Below, one piece after another: positions 46,201-57,849 of a stretch of DNA of 64,000 bases. The stretch is from positions 36,398,234-36,462,233 of the forward strand of contig NC_073307.1 of the NCBI RefSeq assembly GCF_027595985.1, in the 5' to 3' direction. The notes beneath the pieces were generated by a model. The model saw nothing but the letters and a program-made list of their open reading frames with translations. It made no database searches and had not been told where the DNA came from. Source of the DNA: Sorex araneus. Taxonomy: Eukaryota; Chordata; Mammalia; Eulipotyphla; Soricidae. The number at the start of each line of letters is the position of its first letter. Position 1 is the stretch's first letter. The position numbers were made by a program, and so were the translations under genes.

Positions 46201-46783
46201 AGAAGAAATCCGAATGGCTGAGAGGCACATGAGAAAATGCTCGACATCACTAATCATCAGGGAGATGCAGATCAAAACAACAATGAGATGCCATCTCACA
46301 TCATAGAGACTGGCCACATCCAAAAAAACAAAAGCAACCAGTGTTGGTGCAGATGTGGGGAGAAAGGAACTCTTCTTCACTGCTAGTGGGAATGCCGACT
46401 TGTTCAGCCCTTTTGGAAGACAATATGGACGATTCTCAAAAAATTAGAAATTGAGCTCCCATTTGACCCAGCAATACCACACCTGGGAATATATCCCGGA
46501 GAGGCAAAAATGTATAGTAGAAATGACAGTTGCATTTCTATGTTCATTGCAGCACTGTTTACAATAGCCACAATCTGGAAAAAACCGGAGTGCCCAAAAA
46601 CAGATGACTGGTTAAAGAAACATTGTGTACAACTACACAATGGAATACTATGCGGCAGTTAGAAAAGAGGAAGTCATGAAATTTGCATATAAGTGGACCA
46701 ACATGGAAAGTATCATGTTGAGTGAAATGAATCAGAAAGAAAGAGATAGACATAGAAAGATTGCACTCATATGTGGAATATAA
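43207..46783 (+). pseudogene. L1 ORF2 (endonuclease/reverse transcriptase), broken
   Basis: Begins with the endonuclease motif IISLNVNGLN at 43207. RT motif [10 protein letters not shown] is at 44946-44972 and RQGCPLSP follows, but the catalytic FADD is FADS at 45222-45233. Many frameshifts interrupt it. At about 45385 the frame jumps from KREES to sequence equivalent to [15 protein letters not shown], so roughly 60-90 codons appear to be missing. The C-terminus ends IALICGI. Confidence 0.88.
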
Positions 46784-47240
46784 AGTAGCAGAGAGGTACG
46801 AGCTAGTAATGATGTAACTTCTGGCAGAAATTTCTCTGGACTTAGTTACTAAAATACTAAAATATAGAAAACCAAAACCTCGTGGCTGCTATTGTGGCCA
46901 CACGACCTCATATCTCTTCATTCTCAGCAATGCAAAACAAATTATCAAATGCTTCCTTTCCAGCAGGTCTGATTTTGGGGGGGGGGGGGAACTCCAAACA
47001 ATAATAGTGAGTTTTTTGTTGAAATATTGAATGTAATCAAAGTAAAGAGAAAGTAAAGTGAAATGTATCATCTTCACAGGCGGGGTGGGGGGCTGAGGGA
47101 CTGGGGGGAGTGGGGTGGAAGTTTACTGTGGTTCTTGGTGGTGGAATATGTGTACTGGTGAAGGGATGGGTGTTTAAGCATTGTGTAACTGAGACTTAAG
47201 CCTGAAAGCTTTGTAACTTTCCACATGGTGATTCAATAAA

Positions 47241-47904
47241 AAAAAGGGTTGTGAATATTTTCCTATATATTCTTCATCTCTTATGTTTGTGATATTTATT
47301 TATGGGAGGGAGCATATGAAACATGCTGTTAATGTAAAAAAGAAGTGTCTCCAAGATACTCGTAAGCATTTTCATAGAGATGAATGATTTAATGTACATT
47401 TAATGTTTTAATGTTGGTGAGCTCCATTTCCATGAATGGTTTGTACCATTCTCTGCAGCTTGAGACCCCTCTGACTTCTAAGACATTGTGGGTTTTGCAT
47501 CAAAACCTGTTATTTCTTAATAAAACAAAACTGGAATGCTAGTGTCAAAAACTGCCAAGAGCTTTTCAGATATTTGACCCTTTTCTATCATTTGTTCGAG
47601 AAAAATATCAGAGATGTGTTACTGGATACATTTCAAAACCACCAAATAATGCGACAACAGAACAGGAAGCCGTACCTTTCCTAGCCTGACTAACCAGAGG
47701 GGATTAGGAAACCACATGTCTTTAACTCTGACACTGAAATTCAGAGTTTCAACTTGTCAGATTCTGCCACACTGCTGTAATTTGGAACCAAAAAATATTT
47801 TCCTTAACTCCTGGTTTTGTGCATAATATGAATACAGTCATGAATACCTGCCGCCATTCTCAGTCACTAAAATGTACGCATTAAGAGTCTCTAAAAGATA
47901 TAAA
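47241..47904. other. unique intergenic sequence
   Basis: Nothing recognised. Confidence 0.45.
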
Positions 47905-48165
47905 GAGGGTGTAGGAGAAAGTTCAAAGGGGCAGAGCACATACTGCATGTGAGAGGCCCCAAGTTCAAGCTCCAACAGCTCCTGGAGCCCTGAACTCTGC
48001 TGGGGCTGGTCCAGTGGTAACCCTCAGCCCTGCTGGGCCTGAGCAGCATCAGCAGATCCATGTAAGGCAACATGCAGGTCTGCACAGTCAGGCCAGGCAC
48101 TACCAGGAAAGGCCCCCATGGCCCCAAGCACTGCTGGAGATACCTCCCAAATTATATAGAAAAAT
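47905..48165 (+). repeat. tRNA-derived SINE, distinct or diverged type
   Basis: 'caaaggggcagagcacatac' and 'gaggccccaagttcaagctc' give A-box-like and B-box-like parts at tRNA spacing. The body is GC-rich with 'ccctgctgggcctgagcag'. It resembles the ID-like unit at 29333 more than the main SINE head. Confidence 0.5.
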
Positions 48166-48386
48166 AATCTCATTTTTTTTGAAGAATGTCAATACTGTTC
48201 TCCAAAAAAGCTGAACCAGTCAGCATTCCCCCCAGCAATGAATGAGAGTCCCTTTCTCCCCACATCCACACCAGCGCTGGTTTTCCTTGTTCATTTGTAT
48301 GTAATGTGCAAGTCCCTATGGCGTGAGATGATATCTCATTGTTGTTTTGATTTGCATCTCCCTGATGATTAGTGATATAGAGCATT

Positions 48387-48569
48387 TAAAAAAATTATTA
48401 GTGAATCACCATGAGGTACAGTTGCAAACTTATGAACTTTCATGTTTGAATTTCATGTGATCGTTTACCCATCCCTCCACCAGTGCCCATTCTCCTCCAC
48501 CAATGTTCCCAGTATCCCTTCTACCACCCCCACCCTATTCCCCCACCACCCTATCCTGCCTCTGCGGCA
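48387..48569 (-). mobile_element. antisense L1 3'-UTR fragment at inversion junction
   Basis: 'ttattagtgaatcaccatga', 'cccatccctccaccagtgcc', to 'ctatcctgcctctgcgg'. No TSD seen. It is either a separate insertion or part of a complex integration. Confidence 0.7.
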
Positions 48570-48891
48570 ATTGACCCACTAGTACTACTTCTGGGAATAT
48601 ACCTTGAGGGTCCAAAAACATAGAGCAGAAACACCATATGTACTTCTATGTTCATTGCAGCTCTTCTCACAATAGCCAGAATATGGAAACAACCTAAGTG
48701 CCCAAGAACAGATGTATGGATAAAGAAACTATGGTACATCTACACAATGGAATACTACATAGCTGTTAAAAAAAACTGAGGTCATGAAATTTGCCTATAA
48801 ATGGACAGACTTGAAGAGTATCATGCTGAGTGAAATGAGTCAGAAGGAGAGGGACAGATACAGAATGACTGCATTCATTTGTAGGATATTT

Positions 48892-48893
<2 letters not shown>

Positions 48894-48926
<33 letters not shown>

Positions 48927-49099
48927 TTATCATTTGCTTTTTGGGTCACACCTGGCGATGCACAGGGGTTATTCCTGGCTCTGCACTCAGGAATTATTCC
49001 TGGCAGTGCTCAGGGGACCATATGGGATGCTGGGAATTGAACTCAGGTTGGCCACGTGCAAGGCAAACACCCTACCCGCTGTGCTATTGCTCCAGCCCC
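48894..49099 (-). mobile_element. SINE with (TTTA)n tail and target-site duplications
   Basis: A perfect 14-bp TSD tgtaggatattttt at 48880-48893 and 49100-49113. Well-preserved antisense SINE: 'gggtcacacctggcgatgca', 'cctggctctgcactcaggaa', 'tgctattgctccagcccc'. The tail is (TTTA)n on the plus strand. Confidence 0.95.
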
Positions 49100-49339
49100 T
49101 GTAGGATATTTTTAAAAGTATGGAACTAATATTCAAGGCCAGGAAAAACAGACCGGGAGGACTGGTCAACGGTGGGTCAATGATGTGAGAGATGGAGGGT
49201 AGTTAATATAGAGGAGGTTCCATTATGACAATACTTGTTGACAATGATCACTCTGGACAGGAACTGAGTATAGAAAGCAGGTAGATGGATAAAGGTGATA
49301 ACCTTTCAGCATCTGTATTGCAAACCATAATGCCTAAAA

Positions 49340-49435
49340 TGAGAGAGGGAAGGAGAAGAAGGAGGAGAAGAAGGAAGAAGAAAAGGAGGAGGAGGAGGAG
49401 GAGGAGAAGGAAGAGAGAGCAAAAGAGAGAGAAGA
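49340..49435 (+). repeat. (GGA)n/(GAA)n purine microsatellite inside L1 3' UTR
   Basis: A mixed GAAGGA array expanding the 'gagagaggga' part of the L1 3' UTR. Confidence 0.9.
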
Positions 49436-49709
49436 AAGGTACCTGCCATAGAGGCAGCCTGTTGTGGGGGTGGCTTGAAAGGGTGGGAGGGAAACTGGAG
49501 ACTCTGGTGCCGAGAAGTGATACTGGTGGAAGGATGAATGTTAGAACATTGTATGACTAAAATGCAATCATAAACAATTGTGTAATGCTCTATTTCATGG
49601 TAATTTAATTAAAAATAAATTAAAAGAAAAAAGTCTCCCTAATAAGCAATGTGTAGAAGCACTGCAATCTAGCATGTATGGCCCTGGTTACTGCAACAGC
49701 AACAAGAGG

Positions 49710-49888
49710 AGAAGGAAGAGGGAGGGAGGTTGGGAGGAAGAAGGAAGGGAGGAGAGGAGAAGAGAGGAAGGGAGGAAGGAAGGGAGGAAGGGAGGAAGGA
49801 AGGAAGGAAGGAAGGAAGGAAGGAAGGAAGGAAGGAAGGAAGGAAGGAAGGAAGGAAGGAAGGAAGGAAGGAAGGAAGGAAGGAAGGT
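49710..49888 (+). repeat. (GGAA)n microsatellite
   Basis: Pure GGAA from about 49790 to 49887, preceded by a degenerate G/A-rich lead. ORFs across it are artefacts. Confidence 0.95.
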
Positions 49889-50209
49889 CTCCACTAGGCC
49901 ATATGAGAACCATAATGATTTTCAGGATGGTAACTTTGAAAAGATTAGAGGCACAATCACTCATATAATTCACATGAAAAACAATTACAATGATTTCAAA
50001 GAAACTTTGTTATTTAAAGATGATGAGAATTCTTTGGAAATAGACACTTAAAGTTCGTGGACTACATCGATGCTCTTTGTCATTTTCTACACAGCAGAAG
50101 ATTAAAATCTGAAAAAACAAAGGTCAGCAAGTGTCTAAAGCAGTATGTGCCATTGCTGAGGCAGCAGATGCAGAGGCAGACTTGAGGGTTGGTGATTGCT
50201 GAGGTCCAG
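49889..50209. other. unique intergenic sequence
   Basis: Nothing recognised. Confidence 0.45.
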
Positions 50210-50480
50210 CGGCATATTAGTTTCCTACCGATGCCACACAAATAATCACACGCTTACTTACAAACACAGAATTCATTTGCTCACAGATCTAGAAGCTCCC
50301 CAGGTCTGAAGTCAAGATGCCCCAAGGCCATGAACTCCCCCCAAGTTTTGCAGGTGTCTTTCCTTGACTCAATCCTGGTGCTTCTGAGGGTGCCTTGGCA
50401 TATGGGCATATCATATCCACCTTAGTGGTCTCCACACCACCTCTCCTCTGGGCATCTTTTCTGCTCTGGCTCTTAGGATA
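50210..50480 (-). repeat. MLT1-like LTR fragment (MaLR fossil)
   Basis: 'tattagtttcctaccgatgc', 'cacagaattcatttgctcac', 'ctccacaccacctctcctct' follow the antisense MaLR LTR order, parallel to 7135-7600. Non-coding relic. Confidence 0.45.
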
Positions 50481-50485
50481 TATCA

Positions 50486-50670
50486 CAGGACCGGAGTAAT
50501 AGTACAACAGGTAAGGTGCTAGCTTTGTTACAATCAATCTGAATTCAATTTCTGGTACCCCATAAGGTTCCCTGAATCTGCTAGGAGTGATTTCTGAGCT
50601 CAGAGCTAGAAATAAGTCCCAAGCCCAGCCAAGTATGGCCCAAGAACAACAAAAGAAAAACAAAAGAAAG
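50486..50670 (+). repeat. SINE
   Basis: 'ggagtaatagtacaacaggt', 'gaattcaatttctggtaccc', 'gagtgatttctgagctcaga' and an A-rich tail. Confidence 0.75.
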
Positions 50671-51380
50671 GACATATCACTATATTTAGGCCCTGCTTGC
50701 ATAACCCAGGATGATCTGGAGATAATTATATTTGCAAAATTCTTTAGCAAAATAAGAACTCATTTATTTATTATGAGAATGACATGCCTTATGTGGGGGA
50801 TGGAGGTTAATTTATTCAATACATGGAGAATGGTTAAAAACTCAGAAGAGAATACAGATTGAAGTTATAAGGATGCTATAAGTAAAATAAATTGGTATCC
50901 ATATACTCTGTATGTGTGTGTGTCTCTCATAGGGCATAGAAAATGGATAGAGTCCCGTATTATCACTTTCGCTTTTTTGTGGCTTATCACCAAAATATTG
51001 CTTTACTAGCTCTGATAGATATCAAATGACAGATATCAAATGACAAACTATCACTGGGTAGTTAACCGTCACTTAGAATTGTATGCAACCTATGCCTAAT
51101 TTCTATATACTTAGATTTGCTATTTCTTTTGGGATGAGAGGAGGGAATAATCCTTGTTGATAACAGGTGGGGAATCTCTGCTTGGATCTTTAAAATTATA
51201 AAACAGTGTACACTATTTCTTGAAGTTGACTTCCTTTCTGGGTCTTTATGGGCTTTGCACCATATAAAATACTGGGGATGGGGGACGGGGAGGCTGGGAA
51301 GTCTCTGGGAACAGGCACCCAGACTCAGAATCTTCATGTAGAGAAGGAAGAAAAGACAGGTCTTTACTGTCTATCAGGAG
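50671..51380. other. unique intergenic sequence
   Basis: A short (TG)n at 50911-50923 and a small tandem duplication 'agatatcaaatgac' at about 51018-51045. No gene. Confidence 0.45.
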
Positions 51381-51556
51381 TCACTTGGGGTGCAGGGTGA
51401 GGGGTACACTCAGCAATGCTCAGCGTTTACTCTGGCTTATGCTTAGGGATTACTCCTGGCCATGCTCAGGGGCTCTTAAGTCATGCTGGGGATTGAATCC
51501 AGGTTGGCCACATGCAAGGCAAGCACCTTACCCTCTGTACTATCTCTTTAGCCCCG
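51381..51556 (-). repeat. antisense SINE
   Basis: 'gggattactcctggccatgc', 'ggattgaatccaggttggcc', 'ctgtactatctctttagccc'. The flanks atcaggagtc and accaggagtc may be a TSD. Confidence 0.85.
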
Positions 51557-52299
51557 AATACCAGGAGTCTTTTGTTCTCAACTCCTTCTCAATATTTTAA
51601 TGGCTGAAAGGTATCATTCCAAATACAAGATTCTTAGAGCCAAAAGTTCTTAATTTGAAATCTGCTCCTGAAATTCAATATAAGCTTATTCATGTTTGCA
51701 AGTTTTTCTTTAGAACAGTCACATTCTCAAAGAATCCCATCTCCCCAGAAAGGGAAAACTGTCCATACATTCTCTCAATGCTATGCACCATCTGTTTGTT
51801 TTTGACCTTTGGAAACTTATTATCATGTATAAAACTGACAGCACCAAAAAATTTCAGTAAGGCCAAAAGAAAAAACCCACCCAAAATTCTTTGATTTGAA
51901 TATGGCAAAAATATCCTTCAGGAATTTGTCACTGGGTCGCCATCAACGTTGGTGGCAGATATTCCAAATGAACCCACATCAACAGTTTTTGGTGGTGGCT
52001 GTTCAGAAGAGAATCCAAACCCTTGTCTCTGTTCATTTTCATTCACATCTCAGACTCGTGTGAATTTCCAGAAGAGCTTCTCCTTCAAGAACCTCCAGAG
52101 TGACACATGGATCAATGACAAACCCGTGGTCTTGGATTACAAAACTGACGAACAAATGGGGCACAGGGAGGGGGCAGGGAAGAGAGGTATGTGTGGTGGT
52201 TGGAGGAGTGAAGATCTGACCAGAGTTGACATAAGGACGGGTGGAGATTCATGATCATTTTGAAGGTGGTGTAACTTTCTACAATACCATAAGCTTTGA
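51557..52299. other. unique intergenic sequence
   Basis: Nothing recognised; ORFs under 105 codons. Confidence 0.45.
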
Positions 52300-52305
52300 C
52301 ACTAA

Positions 52306-52308
52306 TCA

Positions 52309-52392
<84 letters not shown>

Positions 52393-52419
52393 GAAAGAAA
52401 GAGAGAGAGAAAGAAAGAG

Positions 52420-52485
<66 letters not shown>

Positions 52486-52655
52486 GGAAGGAAGAGAGAA
52501 GGAAGGAAGGAAGGAAGGAAGGAAGGAAGGAAGGAAGGAAGGAAGGAAGGAAGGGAGGGAGGGAGGGAGGGAGGGAGGGAGGGAGGGAGCGAGGGAAGGG
52601 AAGGAGGGGAGGGGTGGGAGGAATTGAGGGGAGGAAAAGGAAGGGAGGGGTACCT
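52306..52655 (+). repeat. compound purine array (GAAA)n-(GGAA)n-(GGGA)n
   Basis: About 350 bases almost without pyrimidines on the plus strand: GAAA with GAGA interruptions to 52485, GGAA to about 52553, GGGA to about 52590, then mixed G/A. It has mirror-repeat character. The long ORFs on both strands are artefacts. Confidence 0.97.
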
Positions 52656-52920
52656 GAGGCTGATGAACACATTATTTTGGGTGATAATTTCTCATGACTT
52701 GTTTATTCAAGCAACACTGGCACATGTTATTCCTGGGTGGCAAAATATCTCTGGGTTGGCGCAAAAGCAGTGTCTGGCCACACAGGATTTGCCATCTAGC
52801 CAAGGTGCTTCTTTGCCTGTGTGGTCATTCTACAGGAATACTACTGACGCTTATGGGAAAGAAAAAAACCCAAGAGCAGAGGTGGGTCCCCTACACTAAA
52901 AATCTTCTATTGCCTTAAGG

Positions 52921-53330
52921 AAAAACCCTTGGAGTCATCTTGAATCGCTCTACCATTCCACATCTGTTTTCAAGATAGGTTCTGAACCTACCCATGTCCT
53001 TCTGCCTTCACCTCTACCATCCAAGCAAGACAAAGCATCCTCTCACCTGTATTGAGATAGTCTTCTACCCATCTCAGTATGAGGCCCAGCCTTAGCTCAT
53101 CTCCCCCTTCATCTATTCTCAACAAAGTAGCTTGATTTTCACCAGTTACAACAGCTTTCGGCCAGCTTTTCTCACACTAGGCAGATGAAACATCTTAGCT
53201 CTCACAGTGCCCTTCCAGTTTCTATGTGACCTACCCTACTTTACCTTCTTCCTTTACCTCTTACAAATCTCCATCTCTTGGTCTGTTCCAGCCTCAATGT
53301 CTTTCTTAAAGCTTCTTGAAACTCAGAGTG
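52921..53330 (+). repeat. ancient mammalian interspersed repeat, class unassigned
   Basis: 'cccttggagtcatcttgaat', 'ctattctcaacaaagtagc' and 'cttcctttacctcttac' follow the order of a common old mammalian repeat related to LINE 3' regions. The call is from memory of the consensus. Highly decayed. Confidence 0.4.
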
Positions 53331-54720
53331 AAGTTTTATCTTCTAACAGAACAAGAAAGCAATACAACAGGTGACACTGGCTTTCTGTTGGGTGGATCCC
53401 ATAGCCCTAGATACACAAAATGGGTCCCGGAGCCAGGATACTCTCATAGCAAGGGCTTGCTGCTTTTCTTAAGTTTTACAGATGTAAGAGATCAAATATC
53501 AAGTCTACCCTACTCCAGAAATTATGGTTGGGCTTCTGCGTGTAAATTTCCCTGAAATGCCTGCCCCCAGCCTCATTGGTTGAGCAAATGAGGATGTGAG
53601 GACAGGAGGAAAAGAGCAATCTCAAATACATCTGAGCGAACCACAGGGCTGATTTTAACCACCTTTGTTGGCTAGTTCTGCAAGCCTTCTCATTCTGTTT
53701 TCTAGCTTATGTTTCCCCAAGAGGAGGAGGGTACTGTGTGTTCATTACCAATGAACTGAACAGTTTGCATTTGGGCAAATAAAGAGTGTGGAATGGGAAA
53801 GACAAAACCCAAAGGCAGACCAAGTTACTATAGGAATATTTTGTCAATGAAACAGATTTACATTTCTTGGTCAATGATCTCTACATGCATGTCTGTTTTT
53901 CATTTAAGTACAATGTAATCCTGACTGATTTTTATCTAAAGTACAGCTGCACACATGTTCTCATTGGTTCTTGGTAGTTATTTAGGAGATGATTTTATTA
54001 ATGTTAAAACAGAAGTAAATTGCATATGATTCTAATTGCTGGATACTTTTTTATTGTTTTGGGGGCCACTTCCAGTAGTGTTAGGGTCAGGAAGACCTTG
54101 CATGTGTATGATATGTACTCAACCACTTGAGCCCCATCTCTGGCCTGAGATGATGAATCTTGTCTTATCAGCAGCATTTAGGGCAAGACCCCCTCCCAAT
54201 ACTTTTATGGGAAATTTTATGTATTCTCTAGTCTGTTAAAACTGTTCAAAGAGAATTGAAATTGAAACACTGAACTTAGCCATTTTATTGGGTGGGAAGT
54301 TAGAAAGGGGTCTATCTACAAGAATGGGAACCACTTATACTCACTGTAAAATTACCAATAGGAAATTCACACCATGCACTGCTAGTGTCAAAATAAATAT
54401 ACTTCTATCAGGGCATGCCACCAAGACAGTGGCCCCCATGCCTTGATACAACAAAATGAATTCATTTGAAGATACATGATTTCCAAAATAGTTTTTGTGG
54501 CTCTGAGACAATGTTTTCCTCAATGTCTGAGTCACCACCTTGGATGGTATGTAATATCAGAGCAAGATTTTCTCACAGACTACTCATAACTTTCCATAAT
54601 AATTCTGCCTCTTTACTTTTCCCTTCCATTCTCTCCAAGTTGAGAGAAATTTGAACATGTTTACTAGCTAGTTCAGAGAAACCAAGTTTATAGGGGTTGG
54701 TTTTCTTATCACTTAAAAAT
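53331..54720. other. unique intergenic sequence
   Basis: Possible decayed antisense SINE at 54050-54150 ('gggggccacttccagtagtg', 'gagccccatctctggcc'). No gene recognised. Confidence 0.4.
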
Positions 54721-54731
54721 GCTCAAATGAG

Positions 54732-54901
54732 GGCTGGAGCGATAGCACAGCGGGTAGGGCGTTTGCCTTGCACGCGGCCGACCCGGGTTCGATCCCCAGC
54801 ATCCCATATGGTCCCCTGAGCACCGCCAGGAGTAATTCCTGAGTGCAGAGCCAGGAGTAACCCCTGTGCATTGCCAGGTGTGACCCAAAAAGAAAAAAAA
54901 C
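54732..54901 (+). mobile_element. young, near-intact shrew SINE
   Basis: An 11-bp TSD gctcaaatgag at 54721-54731 and 54902-54912. The head is 'ggctggagcgatagcacagc' followed by 'gggcgtttgccttgcacg' and the perfect B box in 'cgggttcgatccccagc'. The body ends 'caggtgtgacccaaaaag' plus poly(A). It is the least-diverged copy here and serves as the reference for the others. Pol III promoter boxes appear intact. Confidence 0.97.
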
Positions 54902-54912
54902 GCTCAAATGAG

Positions 54913-55609
54913 AATTCATGGGGGCACCATGAACTGGTAGACAGAGAGTCTTAATTAGAAGCTCTCCTGACACATGTACCGCTCATTTGCTGTGACAGAA
55001 TTCCTACCCAGAAAGAGTTGTACCCATGATCTCACTCCAAACTGTTGAAGTCTCTCTCCAGCTCTTTTTTTAGTCAGAAGTGATGTGCCAAACTTTGGGA
55101 GATGTTTTGCAAGGCAGGAAACAGGAAATGCCAGCTGGAGTCTACCATGTTTGACTGACTGGGCTGGGCTGGGCTGGTGGGGTGGAGTCGGAGGGGCAAA
55201 CAGGCTCATAGTTTGTGCCTGTGAGAACTGTATCTGGGTACAAGCAGCATATGCTATGATCTCAATACCAGCGTAACAAGTTGATCTGCAAAATAGGTCG
55301 ACTCATGAAATCTTGTGAACTGACTTTTTGAACCATGTTTACATTGCACTGAAAATGTGGAAGAACTTCTCAATACAACAGTATAGTATCTCATACTTAT
55401 CAGGATGAGATTGGTGCCACTCACAAAGCAAACCTATGACCACACTGGTCTTTTGACCTCACAGGCTAATGACATGAGCACATATTGTTAAAGGACATGC
55501 TGAAGAGTGACTCCAATGATCCCTGAAAAGCCACTCATTCAGCGTCCAGTCAGAGCAACAGAAGAAACTATTTTTAACTTAGGCCAATTCAGGAAGTGTT
55601 TTCACTGGT
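54913..55609. other. unique intergenic sequence
   Basis: Contains a short (GGGCT)n at about 55157-55172. No gene. Confidence 0.45.
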
Positions 55610-56420
55610 GAGGTTGAGCTCCCATTTGACCCAGCAATACCACTGCTGGGAATATATCCCAGAAAAGCCAAAAAGTATAGTCGAAGTGACATATGCACTT
55701 ATATGTTCACCGCAGCACTGTTTACAATAGGCAGAATCTGGAAAAAACCCGAGTGCCCTAGAACAGATGACTGGTTGAAGAAACTCTGGTACATATATAC
55801 AATGGAATACTATGCAGCTGTTAGAAAAAATGAGGTCATGACGTTTGCATATAAGTGGATCTACATGGAAAGTATCATGCTAAGTGAAATGAGTCAGAAA
55901 GAGAGAGACAGACATAGAAAGATTGCACTCATCTGTGGAATATAGAATAATAGACTATAAGACGAACACCCAAGAATAGTAGAAATAAGTACCAGGAGGT
56001 TGTCACCATGGCTTGGAGGCTGTTCTCTCATTCTGGGCAACTCAGAGAAGGGAACAGCAAGTAAAATGTGGTTGTTGGTCATGTGGGGGAAAGATGATGC
56101 GGGCCAAATATAGACTAGAGACTGAACACAATGGCCACTCAACACCTTTATTGCAAACCACAACACCTAATCAGAGAGAGAGAACAAAAGGGAATACCCT
56201 GCCATAGTGGCAGTGTGGGGTGGGGGGAGACGGGACTGGGAAGGGGGGGTGGGATGTTGGGTTTACTGGTGGTGGAGAATGGGCACTGGTGAAGGGATGG
56301 GTTATCAAACTTTGTAAGGGAGAAACATGAGCACAAAAATGTATAAATCTGTAACTGTACCCTCACGTTGACTCATTAATTAAAAATAAACTATAAAAAA
56401 AAATAAAATTAAAAAAAAAA
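55610..56420 (+). mobile_element. 5'-truncated L1 (ORF2 C-terminus and 3' UTR)
   Basis: Starts 'ttgagctcccatttgaccca'. ORF2 C-terminus ([33 protein letters not shown]) is uninterrupted to the stop at 55943-55945. The 3' UTR of about 455 bases ends in A-rich sequence at 56380-56420 and corresponds to the antisense copy at 4420-4900. No TSD recognised. Confidence 0.92.
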
Positions 56421-57050
56421 GTACTCAAGTCTAGCTTTTATTTGTTGACCAAGTGTCCAATACAATCTGCCTCTTGTCATGGTCCTAATGTGTATCAGGT
56501 ATTTAGAAAGATTCCTGCCCCCTTTTTAGTATGCTTAAAAAACAAGTGCATATTTAGAAGAACAAAAATAATGCTTGTGAGCAAGGAGGTATTTGATAGC
56601 CCTCTGTCCAGCAGCAAGGGTTTAAAGATGACAAATTCAGCATGACAAATAATAATGATAAACTACAATGCCACTTGCTTCCGCGGCATATTAGCCTGTG
56701 ATCATGTAATGCAAAAACATTGCATCAGCAGGCTTTACCTGCGACTTAAGACACAGATCACAGTCACAATCAATCACAATATCCTGTTAATCACCGATTT
56801 CTCGGGCGGGCTCAGTAACATCTCATTTCGTCCTTTCCCTGAGATCTTAGAAGTCCATCTCGACTCGGCCCTCCTAACGATGTTGCACTGGGGGCTCTTC
56901 AGGGTCAGGGGAATGAGATCCAGCTTGTTACTGGATTTTGCATATGAATACACCATGGGGAGCTTGCAAGGCTGTCCCATGTGGGCAGGAAACTCTCAGA
57001 AGATTGCCAGTTTCTCCTAGAGGGAGAAGCAGGCTAAATATAACGCACGG
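56421..57050. other. unique intergenic sequence
   Basis: Nothing recognised. ORF 56655-57020 has no known features. Confidence 0.4.
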
Positions 57051-57072
57051 TCTGCTGCTTGAGGCCGCCGCG

Positions 57073-57398
57073 CTTCTGAGAGCTTGCTTTTAAATCTCTG
57101 GATGTTGACCGTTGATGGGATTACACACACCTGGGTTCCTCTGCCAGTACCTTCATGCATGAGGCCTGTCCAAACGTGTAGAGAGGAGCCTTCAGCATGG
57201 CTGCAGCTAGGTTCCGGTGGTCTTCGGCTGGCCACTGGCAGCTCTGCTTGGGGTGGGGATGGAAGCTGGAGCCCATCCCCACCGAGGGGCCCCGGGGAAG
57301 ACAGCCAGGCATGCGGGCAAGAAACTCTCTGCATCACTCTCTTCTGAGAGCTTTCTTTTAAGTCTCTGGATGTTGACCATTGATGGGATTACACACAC
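57073..57398 (+). repeat. GC-rich repeat module, copy 2, with 58-bp terminal direct repeats
   Basis: 57073-57130 and 57341-57398 are the same 58 bases with three differences (start 'cttctgagagct', end 'gatgggattacacacac'), period 268. The interior 57123-57331 aligns with the inverted copy at 3461-3668. It looks like one and a fraction units of a tandem repeat, or an element with short terminal repeats. No protein similarity known. Confidence 0.75.
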
Positions 57399-57402
57399 AG
57401 AT

Positions 57403-57849
57403 AAGAAAGTATTTTTCCTTTTCTAAAAGTTATTGTCATGTGATTATTTAGGGAGGGTAAAGCAGCTGTGAAGATTAAATAAACACAAGAAAGTCAGAAC
57501 AACAGTGTCTATGTGAGAGGTGTTAAGGATTAAAGCAGATGACCTGCATTAAGCATTGAGAAGTGTCTGAGACTAAAGACAAACTCTAAGTCACCACCAT
57601 TATTGCCTATTACCAACTCCATCAACATCTGAGAATATGCTCACATTTTATTCTTCCATTAAAGTGGACTCAACAGATTTTTTCCTAATTTAAGTGACGG
57701 TGATCACATCTCCACGTGTAAGGAAGACAATTCAATAGTAACATGCTTTTTCTCTGTTTCATGATACATTTTTACTTTCTCACAATCAGTGTACATATTG
57801 ATCTGATGAAAAAATATCAAACATTGGCTAATTACAAGGATAAATAAGG
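57403..57849. other. unique intergenic sequence
   Basis: 57465-57520 weakly resembles a MIR 3' part ('gtgaagattaaataaacaca'). Otherwise nothing. Confidence 0.35.

Larger units (their letters stand above)
42104..47240 (+). mobile_element. long L1 element with decayed ORF1 and ORF2
   Basis: About 5.1 kb: partial 5' UTR, ORF1 (42247-43163), intergenic spacer, ORF2 (43207-46783), 3' UTR of about 450 bases to 'gattcaataaaa' and poly(A). No TSD was found, and its true 5' end may lie left of 41339. It is the best reference copy of the shrew L1 lineage in the window and is inactive. Confidence 0.9.
48172..49620 (+). mobile_element. twin-primed L1 with two later insertions
   Basis: 48172-48386 is ORF2 in antisense, ending at residues equivalent to ..WTILKK. 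Sense ORF2 resumes at about 48570 with residues equivalent to [12 protein letters not shown], only a few codons further on. That adjacency indicates one L1 inverted by twin priming. An antisense L1 3' UTR (48387-48569) sits at the junction, and a SINE (48894-49099) interrupts the sense part. The 3' UTR continues at 49114 and ends near 49620. Confidence 0.75.

Noticed and set aside
49578-50051. 157-codon ORF
   Set aside because: Composed mainly of KEGRKEGR repeats from (GGAA)n.
52241-52697. Long ORFs (122-186 codons) on both strands
   Set aside because: They are translations of (GAAA)n/(GGAA)n simple repeats (KERK, FLSF patterns), open in several frames at once.
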